Of a stretch of DNA of 64,000 bases, positions 32,782-41,497 are shown in pieces (the stretch's first letter is position 1; each line of letters opens with the position of its first letter). The position numbers were made by a program, and so were the translations under genes. The notes beneath the pieces are model-generated. The model was not told where the DNA came from. It searched no databases and saw only the letters and a program-made list of their open reading frames with translations. The stretch comes from Suilimivivens sp009774465 (GTDB lineage: Bacteria; Bacillota; Clostridia; Lachnospirales; Lachnospiraceae). The DNA lies in the NCBI GenBank assembly GCA_947382645.1, contig CANDAE010000019.1, positions 1 to 64,000 on the forward strand. Reading direction: 5' to 3'.

Positions 32782-33819
32782 TCAGCGTGTATAAACTGCC
32801 GCTTCGTTCCTTTGTCTGTTGGCGGACATAATCAAATCACCTGTTTTGGTGTGGATAATCCGGGCATTGCTGGAACCTGCACCTGTTTCAATCAGCTCCG
32901 TTTCATAAACCTGTTTTTCCTTATGATAAAATACCCTGTATAAATCCATATCCTTTTTCCTTGCTCCTATGACAAAGGAAGGCTCTCCTTCAAAGGTATC
33001 TGCATAGACTGCATGATAAAAATCCAGTTCCTTTGCATGTTCATACAGCTTGACCGCCATCCCGTCAACTTTTTTGTATACCGAAAAATGATCCCCGTGG
33101 AAAGGACTTAAAATACCATATTCAAGACATCCGTCCCCATCCAGGTCATAAGCGCACACATCACTGACAGGAAAATCAAACACCTGCTCAACCTCCCACT
33201 CAGCGCCCCTTTCAAAGGGCGGAGTGATCTTAAACACACCGTTTTGAGCCGCGATTAAAATCTTTGTCTCACCATTTTCATAAATCCGGTTAAACCCATG
33301 ATTCATAACAAGCCCGTCCTTCAGCACAGAAGGGATAACGCTTACATCCCCATCCAGATCAAAAGGAAGCTCCGCCACAAGCAGTTTTCCAGGCTTTGAC
33401 CAGTCCTCCGGCGACGTTTTACCGGAATGAATGGTACATGCGATTAAGTATCTTGTATTTCCCAATGTGACCACATCAAATCTATGTAAATAAGGAATGT
33501 CACATACTTTAACTCTCTCAAAATTACCATCCCTGTAACGGATAAGATAAACAGCGCTGCTTTCCGACTGAATCATGGTAAAAAATCCCGTAGAGGCAAA
33601 AAAGTACCCTTCTTTGTCCTCCACAGTACAGATTGTCATAGTTCCGCCAAGTTTATCCTTTTCCTCCCATATCGCTTTCTTTTCTTCATATTCTTTTCCT
33701 GAATAAATGCAAAGGCTGCCATCCCCCTCTCCTGCAAACACAAGCCGGGTTTCTCCTCCAATTTGAAGGGCATTTACACTATAGCATTTATCGATCTGAT
33801 CAATTATCCTTTTTTTCAA
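32782..33819 (-). CDS. beta-propeller (FG-GAP/VCBS-like) protein, unknown role
   Basis: A 345-residue protein starting at TTG, with AGGAG seven bases before it. It is built from recurring beta strands with aromatic and acidic turns, such as DLDGDGCLEYGIL and DLDGDVSVIPSVL, which match the calcium-binding FG-GAP/VCBS pattern. No signal peptide or membrane segment is visible, so it appears cytoplasmic, which is uncommon for this repeat type. It lies between the epimerase and TTT transporter genes and is presumably co-expressed. It might be a lactonase-like propeller enzyme or a sensor, but no active site can be pointed to. Confidence 0.6.
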   Translation of the reverse strand: MKKRIIDQIDKCYSVNALQIGGETRLVFAGEGDGSLCIYSGKEYEEKKAIWEEKDKLGGTMTICTVEDKEGYFFASTGFFTMIQSESSAVYLIRYRDGNFERVKVCDIPYLHRFDVVTLGNTRYLIACTIHSGKTSPEDWSKPGKLLVAELPFDLDGDVSVIPSVLKDGLVMNHGFNRIYENGETKILIAAQNGVFKITPPFERGAEWEVEQVFDFPVSDVCAYDLDGDGCLEYGILSPFHGDHFSVYKKVDGMAVKLYEHAKELDFYHAVYADTFEGEPSFVIGARKKDMDLYRVFYHKEKQVYETELIETGAGSSNARIIHTKTGDLIMSANRQRNEAAVYTR

Positions 33820-33887
33820 AACTTTACTCCTGTCCGCCTGCTTTCGCAGGCATTTTCTTTCCTGTCATTGCATTTATGCCTGATACC

Positions 33888-35378
33888 TTAAGAATCAGCT
33901 TTCTTTTTCCGGACAATATTTAAAATTGCAAGTACAGCCGGTATGATAACCGCCAGCCCGAAAAACAATGTTCCAATGGAAACCTGTTTCAGGCATCCTC
34001 CAAAGGAATTGTAATACATGATACTTCTTCTTAAGTTTGTTTCCACGTTTGTTCCCAGCACGCTGGCAAGAATAAAAGGAGAAAGAGGATAACCGTTTTT
34101 ATCCAGAACATACCCTATTACAATAAAAAGGAACAGGGAAAACAAATCAAACATACTGTTTCTAATGCTGATTACGCCAATGGCGCAAAATACAGCTATA
34201 ATGGGAAACAACAGGTACTTAGGCACCTTAATGATCTGCGCCATAAAACGTATCGTGGATATCTGAAACAGATACATTGCAATATTGGCAACAAAAACAA
34301 TAAAAATAATGGTTTTAAACAGCTCCGGCTGTCCCATACTAAGCATAGGCCCTGCTGTAATTCCCTGCATTGCAATTGCGCCCATAATAATGGCTGTAAC
34401 CGTATCTCCCGGAACACCAAGAGCCAGCATGGGTACAAGGGCGCCGCCTGAGGTTGCATTGTTTGCACTCTCACAGGAAAAGATTCCCGGTTCATAGCCT
34501 GTGCCGAATTTTTCCGGGTGTTTCGAGGTTCTTTTTGCCTGCTCATAAGAAATCAGGCTTGCCGCTCCTCCGCCCATTCCCGGAAGAATACCGATAACCG
34601 TTCCTATAATACTTCCCTGAACCATTACCAGAAAATTCTCTTTAATTTCATGAAGCTTTGGTATAAAAAAGATACGTTTCTCAATTTTGGCAGGTACTAC
34701 TTTTTCATGAATTGTTCCTATGTTGTAAATGATTTCCGGCAAAGCAAATATTCCAATAATAATTACTACCAGATCAAATCCGTTTTCCAGCATGGCATTT
34801 CCAAAGGTATACCGCAGCGCCACACTGTCTACCGGACTCATTCCCACCATTTTTAGTAAAAGTCCAAGCATCATGGCGATAAATGCCTTTATTCTTTTTC
34901 CGCTTAACAGGCTGCACACAAGACTTAACGCCAAAACCGCAGTTCCGAAATATTCCCAGGGGCCAAATCCAATGGCCATTTTTGCAAGTACAGGCGCCAA
35001 AAGTAACAATACAATTGCGCTGAACAGACCGCCGAATACAGATGCAAATGCTCCATAAGAAAGCGCATCTGTCGCCCTTCCCTTCTGCGTCATGGGATAC
35101 CCGTCAAATGTAGTTGCTACCGATGCTGCTGTTCCGGGAATCTTTAAAAGAATTGCCGAGACAAGTCCTCCTGAAATACTTCCCATGTAAATTCCCATAA
35201 TCAGCGCCATCGAAGGAATCACATCAAGGGTAAATGTTATGGGAAGCACCAATGCTACCGCTATAGGCCCGTTTAATCCTGGTATACAGCCAAACACATT
35301 TCCGATCACCACACCCACAATAATAAGCAAAATGCATTGCGGGTTGATTACATTTGCTACAATATTTAAAAAATCCAT
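33888..35378 (-). CDS. tctA: tripartite tricarboxylate transporter, large permease TctA
   Basis: A 496-residue membrane protein with about 11-12 hydrophobic segments. The repeated TctA signature GVVIGNVFGCIPGLNGPIA near the start and its second copy GTVIGILPGMGGGAA in the middle are clear. GGAGG precedes the ATG. TTT systems import carboxylated compounds using an ion gradient and an extracytoplasmic binding protein. The genes for all three parts lie in the order C-B-A along transcription. The likely cargo is a sugar acid or lactone handled by UlaG and partners. Confidence 0.92.
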   Translation of the reverse strand: MDFLNIVANVINPQCILLIIVGVVIGNVFGCIPGLNGPIAVALVLPITFTLDVIPSMALIMGIYMGSISGGLVSAILLKIPGTAASVATTFDGYPMTQKGRATDALSYGAFASVFGGLFSAIVLLLLAPVLAKMAIGFGPWEYFGTAVLALSLVCSLLSGKRIKAFIAMMLGLLLKMVGMSPVDSVALRYTFGNAMLENGFDLVVIIIGIFALPEIIYNIGTIHEKVVPAKIEKRIFFIPKLHEIKENFLVMVQGSIIGTVIGILPGMGGGAASLISYEQAKRTSKHPEKFGTGYEPGIFSCESANNATSGGALVPMLALGVPGDTVTAIIMGAIAMQGITAGPMLSMGQPELFKTIIFIVFVANIAMYLFQISTIRFMAQIIKVPKYLLFPIIAVFCAIGVISIRNSMFDLFSLFLFIVIGYVLDKNGYPLSPFILASVLGTNVETNLRRSIMYYNSFGGCLKQVSIGTLFFGLAVIIPAVLAILNIVRKKKADS

Positions 35379-35445
35379 TTTACCTCCATTCCAAAGCTTT
35401 TTTACTGGAAATTTAAAATTCCGCCAGGCAGCAGTACATTAAGTT

Positions 35446-35883
35446 TCAGGATAATATATAGTAAAGCGCCACGACACAAACCAGTATCAATGGATATAAT
35501 ATCAGGCCCTTTTTGACCGTTATTCTTTCTCCATACTGCTTTTTGTACAAAAATGTTACTGCAATAATCAAGAATAAGCTGCTGCTGATTACAAAGCCAA
35601 GAGGCTTCATCAAAAGGGCATACCCCAGAAACATTAAAAGAAAGATAAGTCTGCTGCCCTGAAACATTTCCAGAAAATGAAATTTCTTTTCCTTTTCTTC
35701 CTTATCTTTACTGATTATTACAATTCGTATTGCAATAAAAACAAGTAAAATTATAATTACAATTCTGGGGAATAGGGCAGGCCCTCCGGATGTATCTATC
35801 CGGCTGACCTGAAACCCAAACGTCATTCCAAACATGCTGATTCCGGCAACTGCCAGAACAATCAGAAAAATTATTTCTCCCAC
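35446..35883 (-). CDS. tctB: tripartite tricarboxylate transporter, small subunit TctB
   Basis: A 145-residue four-helix membrane protein of the TctB family, starting at GTG behind AGGAGG. The charged central loop (KDKEEKEKKFH) followed by FQGSRLIFLLMFLGYALLMKPLGFVISS in the second half is characteristic; the Gly-Phe kink recurs throughout the family. It pairs with TctA. The role of TctB is structural or regulatory and not well defined in the family. Confidence 0.85.
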   Translation of the reverse strand: MGEIIFLIVLAVAGISMFGMTFGFQVSRIDTSGGPALFPRIVIIILLVFIAIRIVIISKDKEEKEKKFHFLEMFQGSRLIFLLMFLGYALLMKPLGFVISSSLFLIIAVTFLYKKQYGERITVKKGLILYPLILVCVVALYYILS

Positions 35884-35902
35884 TTAGAAGGCCTCCCTCC
35901 TT

Positions 35903-37006
35903 TTACTGTACAATCTTTTCTGCCGCTTTTACAAAAGCTGCATAGGTTTCTTCCAGAATAGATGTATGCTCCTGCGGCGTTGTATAGCAGGTGCCATAGC
36001 TGATTGCCTCTAATGCAGCAATACATTCCGGATCTTCTGATGCCTGTTTTAAAAGATTGTTGACATATGCAATTGCAGCAGGATCTGTTCCCTTAGGCGC
36101 CCAGATACCAAAATTCTGTTTCAAATATCCGTAACCATCATACCCAAGCTCTCCTAATGTAGGGATATCTTCATATCCAGCCGGCGCTGTATCGGAAAAA
36201 ATTGCCAGACAACGGAAATCTCCACTGTCAATGTACTGTTTTACCGCACCAAATCCATCAATGTAGGTTTCGATTCTGCTTCCTAAAAGTTCCGTAGCTT
36301 TTGCCGCCCCATCCAAGTCAACATTGTTAAAGGTAATTCCGTTCTTTTCTTCCAGATAAAGGGAGCCAAAAAGCGGCAATGTGCCTGAAACAGAACCCAT
36401 CTTAATATTACCGGGAGCAGCTTTTGCAGCTTCAATCAGATCGTCTAACGTTTCGTATGAGGAATCGGCACGTACCACAATTGCCATAGAGGAATCAAGG
36501 AAATATCCCACTTCATCCAAATCCTCATAGGTAAAATCAGCAACTCCAAGTGCGCTCTGCATTGCAAAACCGGATGCCTGAAGAACAAAGGTGTATCCAT
36601 CCGGATCTGCGCCCATTACTTCCTTTACACCAGTACGTCCGCCTGCCCCTACAATATTTGTAATGGTAACTTCTTTATCGGAATATTTACTCATGTACTG
36701 GGCAAATATTCTTGTAGGAATGTCTGTATTTCCTCCGGCTTCATAAGGCACTACAATGGTAATTTCCTTTTCCGGAACCCAGGCGGATGCCTGTCCATCT
36801 TCCCCGGCAGTCTCTTCCTGCGCTGCTGTTTCCTCCTGTGCCCCTGCTTCCTCCTGCGCTGCCTCCTCTTCGGCTGCGTCTGCTGCTTCTTCTGTTTCCA
36901 CATTCTGTGTGCCCGAAGCCCCGTCAGCGGGAGCTTCTTTACTTCCGCACCCTGCTATCATACACATCACTGCCGCCAATAAAATCCCCAATAATCTTTT
37001 CTTCAT
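35903..37006 (-). CDS. tctC: TTT transporter binding lipoprotein (TctC/Bug family)
   Basis: A 367-residue lipoprotein with lipobox IAGC. An acidic Glu/Ala/Gln linker follows, made of near-repeats such as AQEETA (about 40-72). The mature Bug fold begins KEITIVVPYEAGGNTDIPTR, with the family's VVGAGGRTG-like NIVGAGGRTG loop and GTLPLFG. Gram-positive lipid anchoring replaces the periplasmic form known from Proteobacteria. The long linker may span part of the cell wall. It determines the substrate of the TTT system; the specificity cannot be read from sequence. Confidence 0.9.
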   Translation of the reverse strand: MKKRLLGILLAAVMCMIAGCGSKEAPADGASGTQNVETEEAADAAEEEAAQEEAGAQEETAAQEETAGEDGQASAWVPEKEITIVVPYEAGGNTDIPTRIFAQYMSKYSDKEVTITNIVGAGGRTGVKEVMGADPDGYTFVLQASGFAMQSALGVADFTYEDLDEVGYFLDSSMAIVVRADSSYETLDDLIEAAKAAPGNIKMGSVSGTLPLFGSLYLEEKNGITFNNVDLDGAAKATELLGSRIETYIDGFGAVKQYIDSGDFRCLAIFSDTAPAGYEDIPTLGELGYDGYGYLKQNFGIWAPKGTDPAAIAYVNNLLKQASEDPECIAALEAISYGTCYTTPQEHTSILEETYAAFVKAAEKIVQ

Positions 37007-37035
37007 TTTCTTCCTCCTTGTAGTGTTGGTTGTTT

Positions 37036-38136
37036 TTATAAAAATGCCTTAAATGGAATGTTGGGTTCGTCTGTAAACGCATCATGGAACCCTCTGTCAA
37101 ACATAAAGCGTTTCAAATCCTTGTCTCTTGGATACATATATTGTCCGCCCACCTGCCAGATATATACCTTAAACTGGTAATTTAAGCGGGGTGCTTTAAA
37201 CTGATACAGATATTCAATCTCCGAAGGATCTGCCAGCATATTGCACCATATGTCATAATGAAAGGGAATTACCACCTTTGTGTTTAAATTTTCAGCCATT
37301 CGCAATACATCCGCAGATGTCATCTTATCCGTAAGCCCCGGAGGATTTTCTCCAAAGGATGCAAGCGCAACGTCAATTTTATATTTTTTTCCATGTTCAA
37401 AATAGCCATTGGAAAAATGAGAATCACCGCTGTGATACAGGGTTCCTCCCGGAGTCTGAATTACATAATTTACTGCCCGATCGTCCATGTCGGAAGGACA
37501 AATGCCTCTGCTGTCTTCCGGTGCAGGACAGGTGATCAGCGCTGTTCTGTCAAAAGAATCCACAGCAGTAATCTTCATATCCTTAATGCAGATTTCATCT
37601 CCCGGCTTTACTTCTCTGATCCGCTCTTCCGGCACACCCCATTCTCTCCAAATATCGCAGCTAAATTTGGGACCGATAAAAGGAACATCCTCAAAATTCT
37701 GGCAGATTGCCGCTGCCACATACTGATCAATATGATCCCGGTGAAAATGTGTGGACAGCACCGCATCAATTTTTTTGATCTCATAAGGATCAATCACCAT
37801 AGGAACTGTTCTTGTGTTTGGCTGATAAGTAGGCCCGCCATTCATGCGGTACATCTGAAATTTCTTTCCCTGGCTGTATGGAAAATCCCAATCTCTCTTG
37901 CTTCTTTTTCCTGTTCCCAGCCACAAGTCAATACAGATATTGGCGTCCCCGGGGGTTTTCAGCCAGATACCGGTACATCCCAGCCACCACATTGCAAAAT
38001 TATTTTCCGGCACTATCGTATCTTCAATTTCATCATTAAGCCATCTTCCCCATTCCGGAAAACAGTTATTCTTCCAGACCTCTTTGGTAACCTTGCTTAA
38101 GTCTCCACCGCCGGCATTGTCATTAAATCCTGCCAT
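37036..38136 (-). CDS. ulaG: L-ascorbate-6-phosphate lactonase UlaG-like
   Basis: A 366-residue metallo-beta-lactamase-fold enzyme, colinear with E. coli UlaG. Matching blocks are FPEWGRWLNDEIE, FAMWWLGCTGIWLKTPG, the metal motif STHFHRDHID (THDHNDHID in E. coli), DRTALITCPAPE, MDDRAVNY, HSGDSHFSNGY, ENPPGLTDKMTSADVLRM, VVIPFHYDIWCN and a C-terminal PFKAFL. UlaG opens the ring of L-ascorbate-6-phosphate to 3-keto-L-gulonate-6-phosphate. It is the first gene of the operon. No UlaABC PTS is present to make the phosphorylated substrate and no UlaD decarboxylase follows, so the true substrate may differ. Confidence 0.92.
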   Translation of the reverse strand: MAGFNDNAGGGDLSKVTKEVWKNNCFPEWGRWLNDEIEDTIVPENNFAMWWLGCTGIWLKTPGDANICIDLWLGTGKRSKRDWDFPYSQGKKFQMYRMNGGPTYQPNTRTVPMVIDPYEIKKIDAVLSTHFHRDHIDQYVAAAICQNFEDVPFIGPKFSCDIWREWGVPEERIREVKPGDEICIKDMKITAVDSFDRTALITCPAPEDSRGICPSDMDDRAVNYVIQTPGGTLYHSGDSHFSNGYFEHGKKYKIDVALASFGENPPGLTDKMTSADVLRMAENLNTKVVIPFHYDIWCNMLADPSEIEYLYQFKAPRLNYQFKVYIWQVGGQYMYPRDKDLKRFMFDRGFHDAFTDEPNIPFKAFL

Positions 38137-38202
38137 AATGCTTCTCCTTCATACTTTTTGTTCTTTTTTCCTACATATAATTAATTTCTTTATTTGTAAG
38201 GT

Positions 38203-38361
38203 GATATGACAACTATAAATTATAAAATAAGTATTGTCAATACGTTTTATATTTTTTATCCTATTTATACTATATTCAGTTTGTATATTTGTACATAATG
38301 CACAATAAATTATTTTGATTAATTTTTAACAATCTAATTTTATTTATACAGTTGTCATATC
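38203..38361 (-). promoter_or_regulatory. promoter and paired operators of the ulaG operon
   Basis: Minus-strand TTGACA (38235-38240) and TATAGT (38212-38217) are 17 bases apart. GATATGACAACT at 38203-38214 overlaps the -10 and start point. Its exact reverse complement AGTTGTCATATC lies at 38350-38361. A distant second site suggests repression by DNA looping. The rest of the 330-base gap is AT-rich and shows only a terminator. Confidence 0.6.
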
Positions 38362-38398
38362 TCTTGTTTCTTTTTATAAATAATTTAAGGCATAAAAA

Positions 38399-38437
38399 AG
38401 CTTAAGCTTTCGACCAAAATTTTCAAAAACTTAAGCT
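38399..38437 (-). terminator. bidirectional terminator of the DUF2461/sigma operon
   Basis: AGCTTAAG pairs with CTTAAGCT, extended by TTT/AAA, with T runs on both strands. It shares sequence and the CGACCAA loop with the hairpin at 40143-40183. Confidence 0.75.
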
Positions 38438-38466
38438 CTTTTTTCTCTTCTTTTATGCATATCTCA

Positions 38467-39150
38467 TTATCTTACCGGCATCTGAAAACTCACAAGCGCC
38501 CTGTTTAGATAATCGTTAAAGGGCTTCATAACTCGGAAAAGCTCTGCTGCTTTTGCAATAAATGCTTCCGCACTGCACAATTCTTCATCTTTCAAAGGAT
38601 ATTCCAGATACCAGCTCTTAAATTTTAAATATTCTGCCTGTGGATGTTCTTTCTCATATCCGGCAGGAACATTCTTTAATGCTGTTCCCTTTACGATAAA
38701 ATTTTTTTCAAACTCCGGCTCATGGATAATCTTTTCCCATTCCCTTCCATTTTCTGCAAGATAGTCCCGTACCATCATTGTTGCATCCTTAAACATATCT
38801 GCAAATAAACCTCCGCCTAAAAAGGATTGATTGCCAGGCTTTATCATAAGATAGTATCCTACAGGAACAGGCAGCTTTCCTCTCGAAGAAATATGAGCGC
38901 GAAAGGCAGGATTATATGGTGATTTGTCATGGCTAAAGCGGGTATCCCTTACAATCTTAAAGGTTAAATCTTTCGGGTTGTTGTGTAAAATACTGCTGTC
39001 AAACTTTCCAATTTCCATCATCAACTCCTGTAACAGCTCTTCAAATTCCATATTTGCTTTTTGGCAGTCGGCCTTATTTGCATGATACCATTCCCGGTTG
39101 TTATTCATATCCAGTGCCGATAAGTAATCCAAAATAAATTGTGTATTCAT
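38467..39150 (-). CDS. DUF2461 family protein
   Basis: A 227-residue soluble protein of the TIGR02453/DUF2461 family: LDYLSALDMNNNREWYHANK near the start, DLTFKIVRDTRFSHDKSPYNPAFRAHIS in the middle, in part, and GYYLMIKPGNQSFLGGGLF. The family is widespread and its biochemical role is unknown. The conserved N-R-x-W, R-D-x-R-F and S-x-x-G patterns are all there. AAGGAG precedes the ATG. It follows the sigma-factor gene by six bases and is probably co-transcribed with it. Confidence 0.87.
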   Translation of the reverse strand: MNTQFILDYLSALDMNNNREWYHANKADCQKANMEFEELLQELMMEIGKFDSSILHNNPKDLTFKIVRDTRFSHDKSPYNPAFRAHISSRGKLPVPVGYYLMIKPGNQSFLGGGLFADMFKDATMMVRDYLAENGREWEKIIHEPEFEKNFIVKGTALKNVPAGYEKEHPQAEYLKFKSWYLEYPLKDEELCSAEAFIAKAAELFRVMKPFNDYLNRALVSFQMPVR

Positions 39151-39156
39151 AATTTT

Positions 39157-40017
39157 TCATCTCCTTTCCGAATTTTGAATAATGGCAAGCTGCGCAGAAT
39201 CCAGCAACTCCTGTATCAGATGCCTGGTTCGTTCAGGCGACTGGTAAGGCTTACAGAATGCAAAATCCTGTGATAAATCGTCAATCTCTTCCATAGCTTT
39301 TTTCACATCCAGTATAGTCTTATCAGCAGATTCCACAGCCGTCATATAATCCAGATGCAGCGGATTTATTCTGTGGTTTTGAATTGCATAATTCACTCTG
39401 TCTTTACACTTGCATCTGCCGCTGCCATATTCTCCACAATACTGTTCAAGAAAGTCCGCCATTTTCTTTCGCACCCGGGAAAGCTTCTTTCGATATGCTT
39501 CCGGGGTTATTCCCAAAATTTCCCCGGCAATACGACTGTCAATCTTAAACATTGTCCCCAATATGAAAATACATCTGCTTTCTGCATCAAGACATTGCAG
39601 CATCACATTGGTACAGGACATTTTCAACTCTTCCGCCAATAAATCCTTTTCCACATTCTGCGTTAAATCCGGCACATCCTGTATTTTTCCGTTTTCTATG
39701 TCGTCCCCATAATATTCAAAACTTAACGGATATTGGGCAAACATATGCTTTTTATAATTTTTCAAATGATTAACTGCAATACTGAATACCCATGTTGTAA
39801 ATGAACTGTCGCCTCTAAAAGATGATAAATGTGTAATCATCTTCAATAAAATATCCTGAGCGGCATCCTCCGCATCTGCAAACGTACCAAGCATCCGCAG
39901 TGATAGATTAAATACAAGATCCTGCACATCTGTAATAAGCATTTCAAGGGCTTTCTTATCCCCTGCCACAGCTTTTTCAATCAAAGCCTGTAATTCTTCA
40001 TTTGTTTTTTTATTCAT
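39157..40017 (-). CDS. sigma-70 family (ECF-like) RNA polymerase sigma factor
   Basis: A 286-residue sigma factor. Region 2 (about 25-95) has DLVFNLSLRMLGTFADAEDAAQDI and FRGDSSFTTWVFSIAVNHLKNYKK, quoted in part. Region 4 (about 140-190) has CIFILGTMFKIDSRIAGEILGITPEAYRKKLSRVRKKM, in part, which is the HTH. A 90-residue C-terminal extension begins with a CGEYGSGRCKC cysteine cluster that could bind metal, longer than a minimal ECF factor. No anti-sigma gene is evident; the lipoprotein gene upstream is a separate unit. The regulon is unknown. Confidence 0.85.
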   Translation of the reverse strand: MNKKTNEELQALIEKAVAGDKKALEMLITDVQDLVFNLSLRMLGTFADAEDAAQDILLKMITHLSSFRGDSSFTTWVFSIAVNHLKNYKKHMFAQYPLSFEYYGDDIENGKIQDVPDLTQNVEKDLLAEELKMSCTNVMLQCLDAESRCIFILGTMFKIDSRIAGEILGITPEAYRKKLSRVRKKMADFLEQYCGEYGSGRCKCKDRVNYAIQNHRINPLHLDYMTAVESADKTILDVKKAMEEIDDLSQDFAFCKPYQSPERTRHLIQELLDSAQLAIIQNSERR

Positions 40018-40142
40018 ATATTACACCCCTGCATATCGCAAGCTGTGCTTGCGATACTGCACCAATAAAGAGTTTGGAAATTTATTTCCAAACTTCCCCT
40101 CCTGTTTAATTAGACAATGCAATTTTATCTTTGTGACAAAAA

Positions 40143-40183
40143 AAGCTTAAGTTTTCGACCAATTTTCTCGAAAACTTAAGCTT
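40143..40183 (-). terminator. terminator of the lipoprotein gene
   Basis: A perfect 16-bp stem, AAGCTTAAGTTTTCGA against TCGAAAACTTAAGCTT, followed by a T run on the minus strand. Confidence 0.8.
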
Positions 40184-40203
40184 CCTGAACAATACTTAAT
40201 CTA

Positions 40204-40836
40204 TCAGGGCTCCTTCTGGGCAAGACTGACTTCATCTTCCCTTACCAGACGTATTTCTCCATCTGAAATTACAAAGTCCGCCATCAATTCATCATCTGAC
40301 ATCTGGCTGTATGTAATCGTGTAAGTGTCCTGCGCCAGGATCAAATAAGTTAACTGTTCAATCTTTTCCTCTTCAACCTGACAGGCGCTTCTGATTTTAT
40401 ATCCGGGAACACCTTCCATATCAATTTCTTCAAAGGATTCAATCACCAGATCCACATCCCGTCCCGCCTCTTTATAGGCTTCCTCCAGTGTCCTTTCATA
40501 AGTTTCCTTAGTCAGCTCAGTGGATACTATTCCGTCCTCACCACCTTCTGAAACCGTGTAATAGATGTTGGAAGAGTCTAATGGGCTTCTGTTATGAACA
40601 TACATTCCCGGAACTTCCTGTGATTCCTGATAGCTTGCCGGAATCAGCACAACGCAATAGCTTGCTTCCTCCCTGTCAATCTCCTGCACCTGTTCCTTCA
40701 ACTCAAATTCCTGCATTTCTATGTACTGTGATGAATCTCCATCCTCTGACTGGATGCCTGCAACCGTAATCGCTTCCTTCCCACAGCCTGACAGAAAAAA
40801 TGCTGCAAGAACCGCAAAAATAACCTTCTTTTTCAT
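40204..40836 (-). CDS. small lipoprotein, unknown function
   Basis: A 210-residue acidic protein with a clear lipoprotein signal: MKKKVIFAVLAAFFLSGCGKE, cleaved before Cys18. The mature part lacks named motifs; it has alternating strands such as YCVVLIPASYQES and YLILAQDTYTITYSQ, as in small PsbP/DUF-type lipoproteins. It ends before a strong terminator and stands upstream of the sigma-factor unit. I do not recognise it. Confidence 0.7.
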   Translation of the reverse strand: MKKKVIFAVLAAFFLSGCGKEAITVAGIQSEDGDSSQYIEMQEFELKEQVQEIDREEASYCVVLIPASYQESQEVPGMYVHNRSPLDSSNIYYTVSEGGEDGIVSTELTKETYERTLEEAYKEAGRDVDLVIESFEEIDMEGVPGYKIRSACQVEEEKIEQLTYLILAQDTYTITYSQMSDDELMADFVISDGEIRLVREDEVSLAQKEP

Positions 40837-41031
40837 AATAAAAATAACCTTCTGCTACTGCTTCTTTCAAAAACGCCGACTAATATTTATTTAACCATAC
40901 TTCCCTGTATAAAACAAGTCCTTCCCGGAAAATCGTGGGAATTAATTTTTCAGTTGGGGGGAAGGATGTAGTGTAAGAGAAGAGGGGGATGCCTTTTGCC
41001 GCATATCATTTACAGATTGTGTTACTTGGAA

Positions 41032-41074
41032 GTGAATAGAACTTCAATTCTTGAAGAATTAAAGTTCTATTCAC
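41032..41074. repeat. 43-base near-perfect palindrome
   Basis: GTGAATAGAACTT is mirrored by AAGTTCTATTCAC, and AATTC/GAATT extends the stem toward a very short loop, with one mismatch. No T run follows, so it is not a standard terminator. The 40837-41123 gap holds nothing else I can identify. Confidence 0.7.
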
Positions 41075-41123
41075 ACTAAGCCACACTACCTGTAAACAAT
41101 CACCCAAAAGCAGGAATTCCTTC

Positions 41124-41438
41124 CTATCTCTCCTTAAAGGTCGCACAGGCTGTCTCTCTACAGTCACAGGCGCCGCAGCCTTTTATGTCCACATGATCTG
41201 CAACGCATTTATAATTTCTGTTATACTGACAGTTGGATGCCTCGCAGTCAATGCTGATGGTTTTGCTGGGATGCTCCAATGAGCTGGTATATCGGTCTCT
41301 TCCCTCCTGCTGAAAGCTTTCACAACAGGTATCATCTTCGCAGCAGGCATGTTTTCCGCCTACCATAATATCGCCCTTACAACAGTATTTGCTTTGGTTA
41401 TAGGAACAGTTTTCCACAGAACACTTTAAATTTGCCAT
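41124..41438 (-). CDS. tandem DUF1540 cysteine-rich protein
   Basis: A 104-residue protein with 19 Cys and two copies of the DUF1540 pattern. The first copy is LKCSVENCSYNQSKYCCKGDIMVGG and the second IDCEASNCQYNRNYKCVADHVDIKG, each given in part and each followed by C-x-x-D/E-T-x-C. The spacing suggests metal binding by each copy. The ATG at 41438 has AAGGAGG seven bases upstream; an ATG two codons earlier is too close. DUF1540 proteins are common in Clostridia and poorly understood. It stands alone between the palindrome and the GT39-like gene. Confidence 0.85.
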   Translation of the reverse strand: MANLKCSVENCSYNQSKYCCKGDIMVGGKHACCEDDTCCESFQQEGRDRYTSSLEHPSKTISIDCEASNCQYNRNYKCVADHVDIKGCGACDCRETACATFKER

Positions 41439-41497
41439 CTTCATACCTCCTTCATATTATGACAGTATTTAGTATGGCTGTCTCTGCTCCCATCTAT

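Noticed and set aside
36756..37052. Ala/Ser-rich plus-strand open frame opposite TctC
   Set aside because: It is the antisense of the Glu/Ala linker of the lipoprotein and lacks a start signal.
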